Positions 56,907-64,000 of a stretch of 64,000 nucleotides of DNA are shown here, piece after piece. The position numbers were made by a program, and so were the translations under genes. Below the pieces are notes generated by a model that worked only from the letters and a program-made list of their open reading frames with translations, made no database searches and had not been told where the DNA came from. Positions within the stretch are counted from its first letter, which is position 1. Each line of letters begins with the position of its first letter. Source of the stretch: Nocardioides cynanchi (lineage in GTDB: Bacteria > Actinomycetota > Actinomycetes > Propionibacteriales > Nocardioidaceae); NCBI RefSeq assembly GCF_008761635.1, contig NZ_CP044344.1:1178001-1242000 (forward strand), read 5' to 3'.

Positions 56907-58072
56907 CCGGACAGCTGCGCACCACGATGCACACCCGGGCCGACGCGCTGGACCGCCTCGACCTCGACCTGGACGCCATCGTCCGCGACGGCAACCGCCG
57001 CCTGCGGCGGCGCCGTACCGCGCTGGTCGCCGGCGGCGCCGCCCTCGCCCTCGTCACCGCCGGGACCGCCTTCGGCCTCCACGGCCGGGGAACCACCGCC
57101 GAGCCGATGCCGGCCGACCAGCCCACCAAGGCGTTGACCTATGCCGTCGGCAGCGTCATCCACACCGGCGACGGGACGATCGACGTCGGACGGAAGGTCG
57201 AGTCCATGGTCCAGACGGCTCGCGGCTTCGTCTTCTCCGATCCCGATCTGAACGTCTACGAGGAGACGAACGGCGACGTCCAGCAGATCGGGCACCTCGC
57301 GCATGCGCGGAGCAGGCTCCTCGCCGGCGACGACGGGCTGGTCGCGACCTGGTACGACGGCCACCTGATCCATCTCTGGCCCGCCGCCTCCGCCGAGGGC
57401 AACCGCAACACCATCGACCCCAGGTCGACCGCACCCAACGGCGTGAACCCCTCTCAGCCGGGTCAGCCCGACCCCTACGTCGAGGCCTTGTCGGACGGAC
57501 ACCTGTGGCTCTGGGACGGTCAGGGCACGAAGGTGGTCGAGGTCCGGCCGACCCCGAGCACCGCCTTCTGGCCGGACCAGGGTCTGTCGGAGCCCGGCAC
57601 CGTCCAGGACGCTGCCGGAGACCGGATCCTGGTCCGGGTCGGCAACGGGCTCGCCGTGGTGAAGGCCAACCTCCGTCCACTGGACGCCGCCGGCCTCGCT
57701 GGCTGGGCGGCAGGAACCGATCTCACCGGCGTCGCGGCCCAGGTCCCGGACGTCTCCAGCGGCGACCTCGCACCCGACGGGGCACACTGGTTCACCCAGG
57801 ACGCCGACCAGTTCGCGGTGTTCGCCTCCGCGACCGGGAAGCGGCAGGACGTCGCGTTCAAGGACCTCGGCTTCCAGTTCGCTGCGCCGTACCAGTGGCT
57901 GGACAGCGACACGATCGCGGCCCTGGCCCTCCCGAAGGCCACGAACGATCCGCAGCCGATCTCGCTGCTGACCTGCCACGTGTCGACGAACGACTGCGTG
58001 GTCACCGCCCGCGACATCGGCGACAACACCCAGGTGGCGGTCCCGGTCGGGGAGTCGCTCCGGCAGCAGTGA
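56903..58072 (+). CDS. Membrane-anchored protein encoded with the sigma factor
   Basis: The 389-residue protein has a short N-terminal cytoplasmic part (1-38, arginine-rich), one transmembrane helix (about 40-58) and a long extracytoplasmic domain with beta-propeller-like features (repeating DGHLWLWDG-type segments). It carries no classic HxxxCxxC zinc anti-sigma motif. Overlap with the sigma gene suggests it is a partner or anti-sigma factor. The family is not recognised. Confidence 0.68.
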   Translation: MTGQLRTTMHTRADALDRLDLDLDAIVRDGNRRLRRRRTALVAGGAALALVTAGTAFGLHGRGTTAEPMPADQPTKALTYAVGSVIHTGDGTIDVGRKVESMVQTARGFVFSDPDLNVYEETNGDVQQIGHLAHARSRLLAGDDGLVATWYDGHLIHLWPAASAEGNRNTIDPRSTAPNGVNPSQPGQPDPYVEALSDGHLWLWDGQGTKVVEVRPTPSTAFWPDQGLSEPGTVQDAAGDRILVRVGNGLAVVKANLRPLDAAGLAGWAAGTDLTGVAAQVPDVSSGDLAPDGAHWFTQDADQFAVFASATGKRQDVAFKDLGFQFAAPYQWLDSDTIAALALPKATNDPQPISLLTCHVSTNDCVVTARDIGDNTQVAVPVGESLRQQ

Positions 58073-58091
58073 CGCCGCCGCCCGCGTGACC

Positions 58092-60005
58092 TCAGTCGCG
58101 CGTGCGGGCGCTCTGGTCGGTGGCCGCGAGCGGCTCGTCGCCGTCGGCGGCGAGCCGCTCGACGATGCCGCGGGCGATGGTCTGAGCGGTCAGGCCGACC
58201 CGCTCGAGGATCGCGCTGCGCTCGGCATGGTCGAGGAACTCCTGCGGGATGCCGTGCAGCGAGAACGGCGTGGTGACGCCCTCGTCGGACAGGCGCTGGA
58301 GCAGGGCCGAACCCGCTCCGCCGACGCGGCCGTTGTCCTCGATGGTGACCACCAGACGGTGCTCCCGGGCCAGCCCGACCAGGGCGGGGTCGACCGGCTT
58401 GACCCAGCGCGGGTCCACGACGGTGACGCCGATGCCCTGGGCGGCCAGGCGGGCGCCGACGTCGACGGCGACGGACGCCATCGAGCCGATGCCGACGACC
58501 AGGACGTCCCGGGTACCGGTGCGGACCAGGACGTCGCAGCCGCCGGCCCGGTCGATCGCGGGGATCTCGTCGGGTGGCGCCCCCTTGGGCAGCCGCACCA
58601 CCGTCGGCGCGTCGTTCACAGCGACGGCCTCGCGCAGCAGCTCGCGCACCCGGGCGCCGTCGCGCGGCGCCGCGATCCGCAGGCCCGGCACCACCTGGAG
58701 GATCGACATGTCCCACATGCCGTTGTGGCTGGCACCGTCGTTGCCGGTCACCCCGGAGCGGTCGAGCACGAAGGTGACGCCGCAGCCGTGCAGCGCGACG
58801 TCCATCAGCACCTGGTCGAAGGCCCGGTTGAGGAACGTCGCGTAGATCGCGACGACCGGGTGCAGGCCGCCCATGGCCAGGCCGGCCGCGCTGGTGACGG
58901 CGTGCTGCTCGGCGATGCCGACGTCGAAGGTGCGTTCGGGGTACGCCGCCGCGAAGCGGTCCAGCCCGACCGGGTACAGCATCGCCGCGGTGATCGCGAC
59001 GAGGTCGCGCCGCTCGGAGCCGAGGGCGACCATCTCCTCGGCGAAGAAGTCGGTCCAGATCCGGCCCGCGGGCCGGGCCTCACCGGTCTCGACGTCGAAG
59101 GCGCCGATCTGGTGGAACTGGTCGGCCTCGTTGCGCTCGGCGGGGTCGTAGCCGAAGCCCTTGCGGGTGATCACGTGCACGATCACCGGCCCGCCGAACC
59201 GCTTGGCCTGGGCCAGGGCGTGCTCGACCGCGACCCGGTCGTGGCCGTCGATCGGCCCGACGTACTTCAGGCCGAGATCCTCGAACATGCCCTGTGGGGC
59301 CAGGGCGTCCTTCATGCCCTTCTTCATCGCGTGCAGCGCGTCGTACACGGCCGGGCCGACCCCGGGCACCTTGTTGAGCCGGGTCTTGACCTGGTCCAGG
59401 ACCTCCTCGTAGCGAGGGTTGGTGCGCAGCGTCGCCAGGTGGGTCGCGAGACCGCCGACGGTCGGCTGGTAGGAGCGCCCGTTGTCGTTGACCACCATCA
59501 CCAGCTTGCGGTCCTTGCCGACCGCGATGTTGTTGAGCGCCTCCCAGGCCATGCCGCCGGTGAGGGCGCCGTCGCCGATCACCGCCACGACGTAGCGGTC
59601 CTCGCCACGCAGCGCGTAGGCCTTGGCCAGCCCGTCGGCGTACGACAACGAGGTGGAGGCGTGGGAGTTCTCGACGAGGTCGTGCTCGGACTCGGCGCGG
59701 CTCGGGTACCCCGACAGACCCCCCTCGGTGCGCAGGGAGTCGAAGCGACCGATCCGACCGGTCAGCATCTTGTGCACGTAGGCCTGGTGGCCGGTGTCGA
59801 AGACCACGCGGTCACGCGGGGAGTCGAAGATCCGGTGGATGGCCAGGGTCAGCTCTACCACCCCGAGGTTGGGGCCGAGGTGGCCGCCGCGCGGGGCGCA
59901 GGTGCGGACCAGCTCGTCACGGATCTCGGAGGCCAGCGTGGTGAGCTGGGCGTCGGTGAGGTCGCGCAGGTCCGCAGGTCCGGTGACCCGCTCCAGCAGT
60001 CCCAT
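58092..60005 (-). CDS. dxs: 1-Deoxy-D-xylulose-5-phosphate synthase
   Basis: Dxs (637 residues, typical) makes the first intermediate of the MEP isoprenoid pathway from pyruvate and glyceraldehyde-3-phosphate. It has the TPP-binding block [17 protein letters not shown], the [12 protein letters not shown] start region, the transketolase pyrimidine-domain motif [11 protein letters not shown] with catalytic Glu and [15 protein letters not shown]. The ATG at 60005 follows AAGGGGC, and a -10-like TAGACT lies about 40 nt upstream on the minus strand. It is convergent with the sigma operon (19 bp). Confidence 0.97.
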   Translation of the reverse strand: MGLLERVTGPADLRDLTDAQLTTLASEIRDELVRTCAPRGGHLGPNLGVVELTLAIHRIFDSPRDRVVFDTGHQAYVHKMLTGRIGRFDSLRTEGGLSGYPSRAESEHDLVENSHASTSLSYADGLAKAYALRGEDRYVVAVIGDGALTGGMAWEALNNIAVGKDRKLVMVVNDNGRSYQPTVGGLATHLATLRTNPRYEEVLDQVKTRLNKVPGVGPAVYDALHAMKKGMKDALAPQGMFEDLGLKYVGPIDGHDRVAVEHALAQAKRFGGPVIVHVITRKGFGYDPAERNEADQFHQIGAFDVETGEARPAGRIWTDFFAEEMVALGSERRDLVAITAAMLYPVGLDRFAAAYPERTFDVGIAEQHAVTSAAGLAMGGLHPVVAIYATFLNRAFDQVLMDVALHGCGVTFVLDRSGVTGNDGASHNGMWDMSILQVVPGLRIAAPRDGARVRELLREAVAVNDAPTVVRLPKGAPPDEIPAIDRAGGCDVLVRTGTRDVLVVGIGSMASVAVDVGARLAAQGIGVTVVDPRWVKPVDPALVGLAREHRLVVTIEDNGRVGGAGSALLQRLSDEGVTTPFSLHGIPQEFLDHAERSAILERVGLTAQTIARGIVERLAADGDEPLAATDQSARTRD

Positions 60006-60186
60006 CGGGGCCCCTTCGTACGACGGTCGGTGTCTGCCGAGTCTAGACGTGGAGGCCTGGCCGGCTGGTCCGGCACGGGCCGCTGCCGGCCCCGGCGGTA
60101 GCGTCCGGATGCCGGCCGAGGAGTTCGTCCCGCCTCGGTACGAATCAGGTCTTGTGCCCACTGCTCCCGACAGCCAAGGTCCGTCT

Positions 60187-62070
60187 ATGACCCCCTCGCT
60201 CGGGCGGCGCCTGTCGCGCTCGGCCCGTCCCCTCCTGCTCCTCACCCTGCTCGCCACGATCGGCTTCCTCTGGACCGCTCCACCGTCCACCGCGGTGACG
60301 TCGTCCGGCGTGCTCCTCGCCCCCGCGGTCGCCGCGCCGGGCGACCCGGACCTGGGGCCGAACACCTATGTGTTCGACCCCTCGATGTCGGTCGACGAGA
60401 TCCAGGCCACGGTGGACGCGGTGTCGAAGCAGCAGCTGGGAAACCAGTTCGGGACCGAGCGCGTGGCGCTGCTGTTCAAGCCCGGCACCTACGGGTCGGC
60501 GGCCCAGCCCCTGAACTTCGAGGTGGGCTACTACACCGAGGTCGCCGGTCTCGGCCGCAATCCCGGCGACGTCGTGATCAACGGGTCGGTGAACGTCTAC
60601 AACCAGTGCGACAACGGCACGTGCATCGCGCTCAACAACTTCTGGCGCTCGCTGTCCAACCTCACGATCGACGTGACGAACCCCGCCTTCGGCTGCCACA
60701 CCGGCGAGTTCTGGGCGGTCTCGCAGGCAGCGCCGATGCGGCGCGTCCACATCAACGGACTGACCACGCTGATGGACTACTGCAGCGGACCGTCGTTCGC
60801 CAGCGGCGGCTTCATCGCCGACTCGCGCTTCGACGGCGGCACCGTGGTCAACGGCTCGCAGCAGCAGTTCTACGTGCGCAACTCCGCCCTGGACGGGTGG
60901 ACCAACGGCGTGTGGAACCAGGTCTTCTCCGGTGACACCGGCGCGGTGCCGGCCCAGTGCTTCCCGGCGGACGCCTCGTGCGGTGGCCCCTACACGACCC
61001 TCGCCACCACGCCGCAGAGCCGCGAGAAGCCGTACTTGTACGTCGACGGCTCCGGCGCCTGGCGGGTCTTCGTGCCCGGCGCCGCCGCCGGCTCGTCGGG
61101 TCCGACCTGGGACGCCGGCTCCGACACGCCCGGCCGCTCCCTGCCGCTCTCGTCGTTCTACGTCGCCCACCCCGGCGACTCGGCCGCGAACCTCGACAGC
61201 CAGCTGGCGCGCGGCAAGAACCTCCTGGTCACGCCCGGCGTGTACGACGTCGGCCGCACCCTCGACGTGAGGCGTGCCGACACCGTGGTGCTCGGGATGG
61301 GTCTGGCGACCCTGACCGCGACCCGTGGCGCCGTACCGCTGGCGATCGCGGACGTTCCCGGCGTGGACATCGCCGGGCTGACCATCGACGCCGGATCGAC
61401 GGAGTCGCCTGCCCTGCTGCGGGTGGGGACGGCGCACGGCAAGAGGTCGAGTGCGGCCGACCCGACCGCCCTGCAGGACGTCTTCTTCCGGATCGGCGGA
61501 CCTCACGAGGGCCGGGCGACCACCAGCCTCGTCGTGAACAGCGACCACGTCGTGCTCGACGACATCTGGGCCTGGCGCGCCGACCACGGCGCCGGTGTCG
61601 GCTGGACCCAGAACACCGCCGACACCGGCCTCGTGGTCAACGGTGACGACGTGAGCGCGACCGGTCTCTTCGTGGAGCACTACCAGAAGCACGAGGTGAT
61701 CTGGAACGGCGAGCGCGGCTCGGTGGTCTTCTTCCAGAACGAGCTCCCCTACGACGTCCCGTCGCAGGCCGCCTGGCGCTCGACGCCGACCACCGACGGG
61801 TACGCGGCGCTGAAGGTCGCCGACCGCGTGCGCAGCTTCACCGGCGACGGCCTGGGCAGCTACAGCTTCTTCAACCAGGGGGTCGACATCTTCGCCGATC
61901 ACGCCTTCGAGGTGCCGACCACGCCGGGTGTGCACCTGCACGACCTGCTGACGATCTTCCTCGACCCCAACAACGGGCGGGGTGGCATCCGCCACGTCGT
62001 CAACGACACCGGAGGCTCCTCGACGATCGCGAATCCCGACGTGCCGGTGACGCTGGTCGACTACCCCTGA
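60187..62070 (+). CDS. Secreted right-handed beta-helix protein
   Basis: The 627-residue protein has a signal peptide ([16 protein letters not shown]). A conserved repetitive body follows, with motifs [45 protein letters not shown] and [14 protein letters not shown] that form turns of a pectate-lyase-like helix. Homologues are often labelled adenylyl cyclase or factor 5/8 proteins, but no cyclase motif is visible. Carbohydrate binding or cleavage is more plausible. A TAGCGT hexamer (60099-60104) gives a promoter with an 80-nt leader. Confidence 0.8.
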   Translation: MTPSLGRRLSRSARPLLLLTLLATIGFLWTAPPSTAVTSSGVLLAPAVAAPGDPDLGPNTYVFDPSMSVDEIQATVDAVSKQQLGNQFGTERVALLFKPGTYGSAAQPLNFEVGYYTEVAGLGRNPGDVVINGSVNVYNQCDNGTCIALNNFWRSLSNLTIDVTNPAFGCHTGEFWAVSQAAPMRRVHINGLTTLMDYCSGPSFASGGFIADSRFDGGTVVNGSQQQFYVRNSALDGWTNGVWNQVFSGDTGAVPAQCFPADASCGGPYTTLATTPQSREKPYLYVDGSGAWRVFVPGAAAGSSGPTWDAGSDTPGRSLPLSSFYVAHPGDSAANLDSQLARGKNLLVTPGVYDVGRTLDVRRADTVVLGMGLATLTATRGAVPLAIADVPGVDIAGLTIDAGSTESPALLRVGTAHGKRSSAADPTALQDVFFRIGGPHEGRATTSLVVNSDHVVLDDIWAWRADHGAGVGWTQNTADTGLVVNGDDVSATGLFVEHYQKHEVIWNGERGSVVFFQNELPYDVPSQAAWRSTPTTDGYAALKVADRVRSFTGDGLGSYSFFNQGVDIFADHAFEVPTTPGVHLHDLLTIFLDPNNGRGGIRHVVNDTGGSSTIANPDVPVTLVDYP

Positions 62071-62086
62071 CCGCCCCTGCCGACGG

Positions 62087-63010
62087 TCAGAGGTCGACGA
62101 CCGCGATCGCCGGCTCGTGGAGGCTGCCGAGCCAGACCCGTCCGTCGTGCTCGCGGACGCCGGTGACCATGTGGTAGCCGGCACCGGGAACGTCGACGTC
62201 GTGGACCAACCTGCCGGTGTCGTCGTAGGCCTGGGCGCGGACGGTGCGCTTCGGCTTCGGCTGGAGGGCCTCGGGGATCCGGGTCACGGCCCGCCGGACC
62301 GGCAACGGCGCACGCTGAAGCACCTCGACCACGGGGTCACGGGGCGAGGCGATGGTCACCCAGACCAGGCCGTCGCTGCCCCGGGCGATGTTGTCGGGGT
62401 AGCCGGGCAGGTCGGTCACCAGGAAGTCGCGCTCGCCGGCACGCGCGCCGGTCAGCCAGCGGCGTACGACGGTGCGCGCACCGGTCTCGGCGACCGCGAC
62501 GTAGGACTCGTCCGCCGCCAGGGCCACGCCGTTGGCGAACGCGAGCCCGTCCAGCACGACCTCGACCTCACCGTCGGGGCCGAGCCGGAGCAGCCGGCCG
62601 GTGCGGGTGTCCTGGACGAAGTCGTCCTTCCAGCGGTCGATCCCGAAGTGCACCGACGAGTCGCTGAACCAGACCGTGCCGTCGGATGCGATCGCCGCGT
62701 TGTTGCAGAAGACCATCGGCACACCGTCGACCCGGTCGGCGACGGCCTCGATCGCGCCGGTGGAGGGGTCGACGCGGAGCAGGCCTCTCCTGGCGTCGCA
62801 CACCAGCAGCCGGCCGTCGAGGTCGAGCTCGATCCCGAGCGGTCGACCGCCCGTGTCGGCGACCTTCGCGATCCGGGCCCCGTCGTGGCTGACCCGCCAG
62901 ATCGCGCCGTCCTCGGTCCCGGTGAAGACCGCACCCTCGTCCGGCCCTGTCGTCGCCACGACGACGTCCTCCGCGCCCGGGCTCGGGACCTGGAACACCT
63001 GCATCGTCAT
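62087..63010 (-). CDS. SMP-30/strictosidine-synthase-like beta-propeller protein
   Basis: This 307-residue six-bladed propeller of the SMP-30/gluconolactonase/strictosidine-synthase class has EGAVFTGTEDGAIWRV, GRPLGIELDLDGRLLVCD, NNAAIASDGTVWFSD (metal-site region) and FANGVALAADESYVAVAE, with the P-G-Y-P-D-N-I loop. The reaction is unknown; lactone hydrolysis is the commonest activity. The ATG at 63010 overlaps the Nudix stop (ATGA), so the two are co-translated. Confidence 0.87.
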   Translation of the reverse strand: MTMQVFQVPSPGAEDVVVATTGPDEGAVFTGTEDGAIWRVSHDGARIAKVADTGGRPLGIELDLDGRLLVCDARRGLLRVDPSTGAIEAVADRVDGVPMVFCNNAAIASDGTVWFSDSSVHFGIDRWKDDFVQDTRTGRLLRLGPDGEVEVVLDGLAFANGVALAADESYVAVAETGARTVVRRWLTGARAGERDFLVTDLPGYPDNIARGSDGLVWVTIASPRDPVVEVLQRAPLPVRRAVTRIPEALQPKPKRTVRAQAYDDTGRLVHDVDVPGAGYHMVTGVREHDGRVWLGSLHEPAIAVVDL

Positions 63011-63864
63011 CCGCACATCCTTCGGTACTCCTCGGAGTCGAGGAAGGCCGGCACCACCAGCACGGCCGACATGGTCAGGTCCAGCCCGCGGGCCCGCTCG
63101 GGTGCCACGAAGACGATCTGCCGGCCCTCGTGACACTCGACGTCGGCATCGGTCAGGTCGACCCGGGCGACGTAGATGTGGTTGCTGTCCACGGAGCCGT
63201 AGTGCGGGTGGTAGACGGCGAGCTCGGTGAACAGCCGGAGCGTGCCGGGTGGCAGCCGGATCCCGGTCTCCTCCCGGAGCTCGCGGAGGGCACCGGCCTC
63301 GGGGTCCTCGCCGGGGTCGAGGTGCCCGCCCGGCATCCCCCAGGTCTCGGGGTCGATCGGTGCGTGCTCGTCGCGCTCCTGGAGCAGCAGTCGGCCCTCG
63401 GCGTCGACGAGGATCACGCAGGCGAACGCCCGCGGCTCGCGGCGACCGAAGCGCTGCACGTACGACGGGCTGCCGATCACCCGCGGCAGGGCCACCGCGA
63501 GGGCCCGGTTCCAGTCGAGGGTGTGGACGGTCATGGGGTCGACGAAGACGATCTGCCGGCCCTCGTGGCACTCCACGTCCGCATCGCTCAGGTCGGTGAA
63601 GGCGGTGAAGAGCACGACGTCGTGGCTCTCGGCGCAGCCGGCGCAGTAGAAGGTGAAGTCGCCGACCCGGTCGAGGTCGATGCCGGTGAGGCCGGTCTCC
63701 TCCTCCAGCTCACGACGGGCGCCGGCGGCGTCGTCCTCTCCCTCGTCGATGCCGCCGCCGACCATGCCCCACCGGTCAGGGTCGACCGGTGCGCCCTCGT
63801 CGCGCTCCTGGAGCAGGAGTCGGCCGCGCGAGTCGACCAGGACGACGGCGGCGATACGGCGCAT
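63007..63864 (-). CDS. Tandem-domain Nudix hydrolase
   Basis: This 285-residue protein has two complete Nudix domains. The boxes GGGIDEGEDDAAGARRELEE (residues 36-55) and GGHLDPGEDPEAGALRELRE (179-198) each continue to ETG and fit GX5EX7REUXEE. Both domains share the unusual ADVECHEGRQIVFV about 60 residues after the box. It should hydrolyse a nucleoside-diphosphate-linked compound. The ATG at 63864 has TAGCGT 6 nt upstream. Next gene overlaps by 4 nt. Confidence 0.9.
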   Translation of the reverse strand: MRRIAAVVLVDSRGRLLLQERDEGAPVDPDRWGMVGGGIDEGEDDAAGARRELEEETGLTGIDLDRVGDFTFYCAGCAESHDVVLFTAFTDLSDADVECHEGRQIVFVDPMTVHTLDWNRALAVALPRVIGSPSYVQRFGRREPRAFACVILVDAEGRLLLQERDEHAPIDPETWGMPGGHLDPGEDPEAGALRELREETGIRLPPGTLRLFTELAVYHPHYGSVDSNHIYVARVDLTDADVECHEGRQIVFVAPERARGLDLTMSAVLVVPAFLDSEEYRRMCG

Positions 63865-63870
63865 GCCTCG

Positions 63871-63876
63871 ACGCTA
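63871..63876 (-). promoter_or_regulatory. Putative leaderless -10 element overlapping the upstream stop codon
   Basis: The minus strand reads TAGCGT, 6 nt before the Nudix ATG. Its first three bases are the TAG stop of the upstream deacetylase-family gene. Confidence 0.5.
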
Positions 63877-64000
63877 GCGGCCGACGCCGCCCCGGTGCCC
63901 GTCGAGGTACGCCGCCACCAGTCCGCCGAGGCTGGGCAGGTGGTAACCGCCCTCCTGCACGACCACGGCAGGCAGGCCGAGACCGCCGAGCACCTGACCG
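63874..64000 (-). CDS. Histone deacetylase / acetylpolyamine amidohydrolase family protein, 3' end
   Basis: The last 41 codons are visible: they read GLPAVVVQEGGYHLPSLGG and end in HRGGVGR. The VVVQEGGYxLxxLG motif is characteristic of the C-terminal part of HDAC-like Zn-dependent amidohydrolases. The catalytic region lies outside the window, so substrate class cannot be judged. Confidence 0.8.
   Translation of the reverse strand, partial: GQVLGGLGLPAVVVQEGGYHLPSLGGLVAAYLDGHRGGVGR

Overview
This window is a densely packed, very GC-rich stretch of an actinobacterial chromosome. It has about 60 protein genes, no tRNA or rRNA gene, no CRISPR array and no recognisable insertion sequence or prophage. 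The WhiA - YvcK - RapZ - UvrC order, a mycothiol-type maleylpyruvate isomerase fold, SigE-family and DUF1707 proteins and frequent GTG starts point to the Nocardioidaceae (Nocardioides-like). The genus is an inference from gene content, not a measurement. No gene-free stretch exceeds 300 bp; the longest gaps are 12366-12624, 22569-22779, 60006-60186, 56211-56366 and 7442-7592.

1-7.6 kb (minus strand): whiA (5' end), yvcK, rapZ and uvrC, with 1-4 nt junctions inside yvcK-rapZ-uvrC, then a secreted Rieske protein and uvrA behind a near-consensus LexA box. 7.6-16.8 kb (plus): a mycothiol-dependent-isomerase-like protein, a metallo-hydrolase, an overlapping sulfatase / molybdopterin oxidoreductase / FAD reductase trio, a VOC protein, a ferredoxin-reductase-type flavoprotein and a large secreted M36 metalloprotease. 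16.8-25.3 kb: a complete D-xylose locus. xylFGH, a ROK repressor and a second sugar-binding lipoprotein run leftward; xylAB runs rightward; the shared promoter region holds two inverted repeats. 25.4-38 kb: small hydrolases; an uncharacterised glycosyltransferase - methyltransferase - prenyltransferase-fold operon facing a second methyltransferase; a ferredoxin-NADP reductase with two small membrane proteins; a channel-like protein with an altered filter; a beta-lactamase-fold protein; a DUF1707 protein; and a lipoprotein.

38-48.8 kb: uvrB, a rearranged DUF402 remnant, a cardiolipin-synthase-like protein, an SCP2 protein, an AlkA-type glycosylase, tryptophan 2,3-dioxygenase, an ATP-dependent DNA ligase and a TerD-family protein. 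48.8-54.2 kb: a TetR regulator, thiolase, high-molecular-weight FabG, MaoC hydratase and TesB thioesterase, which together look like a fatty-acyl module. A shared 17-bp palindrome links the TetR promoter, the SCP2 promoter and, as a half-site, the thiolase/FabG promoter. 54-64 kb: a PAC2 protein, an O-methyltransferase, a SigE-family sigma factor with a membrane-anchored partner, dxs, a secreted beta-helix protein, an SMP-30-like protein, a tandem Nudix protein and the 3' end of a histone-deacetylase-family gene.

Two architectural themes run through the window. Many promoters place a TANNNT hexamer 6-7 nt before the start codon, which is the signature of leaderless mRNAs. Gene ends are extremely tight: ATGA, GTGA and TGATG junctions are common, and two convergent pairs share a CTAG in which both stop codons overlap.
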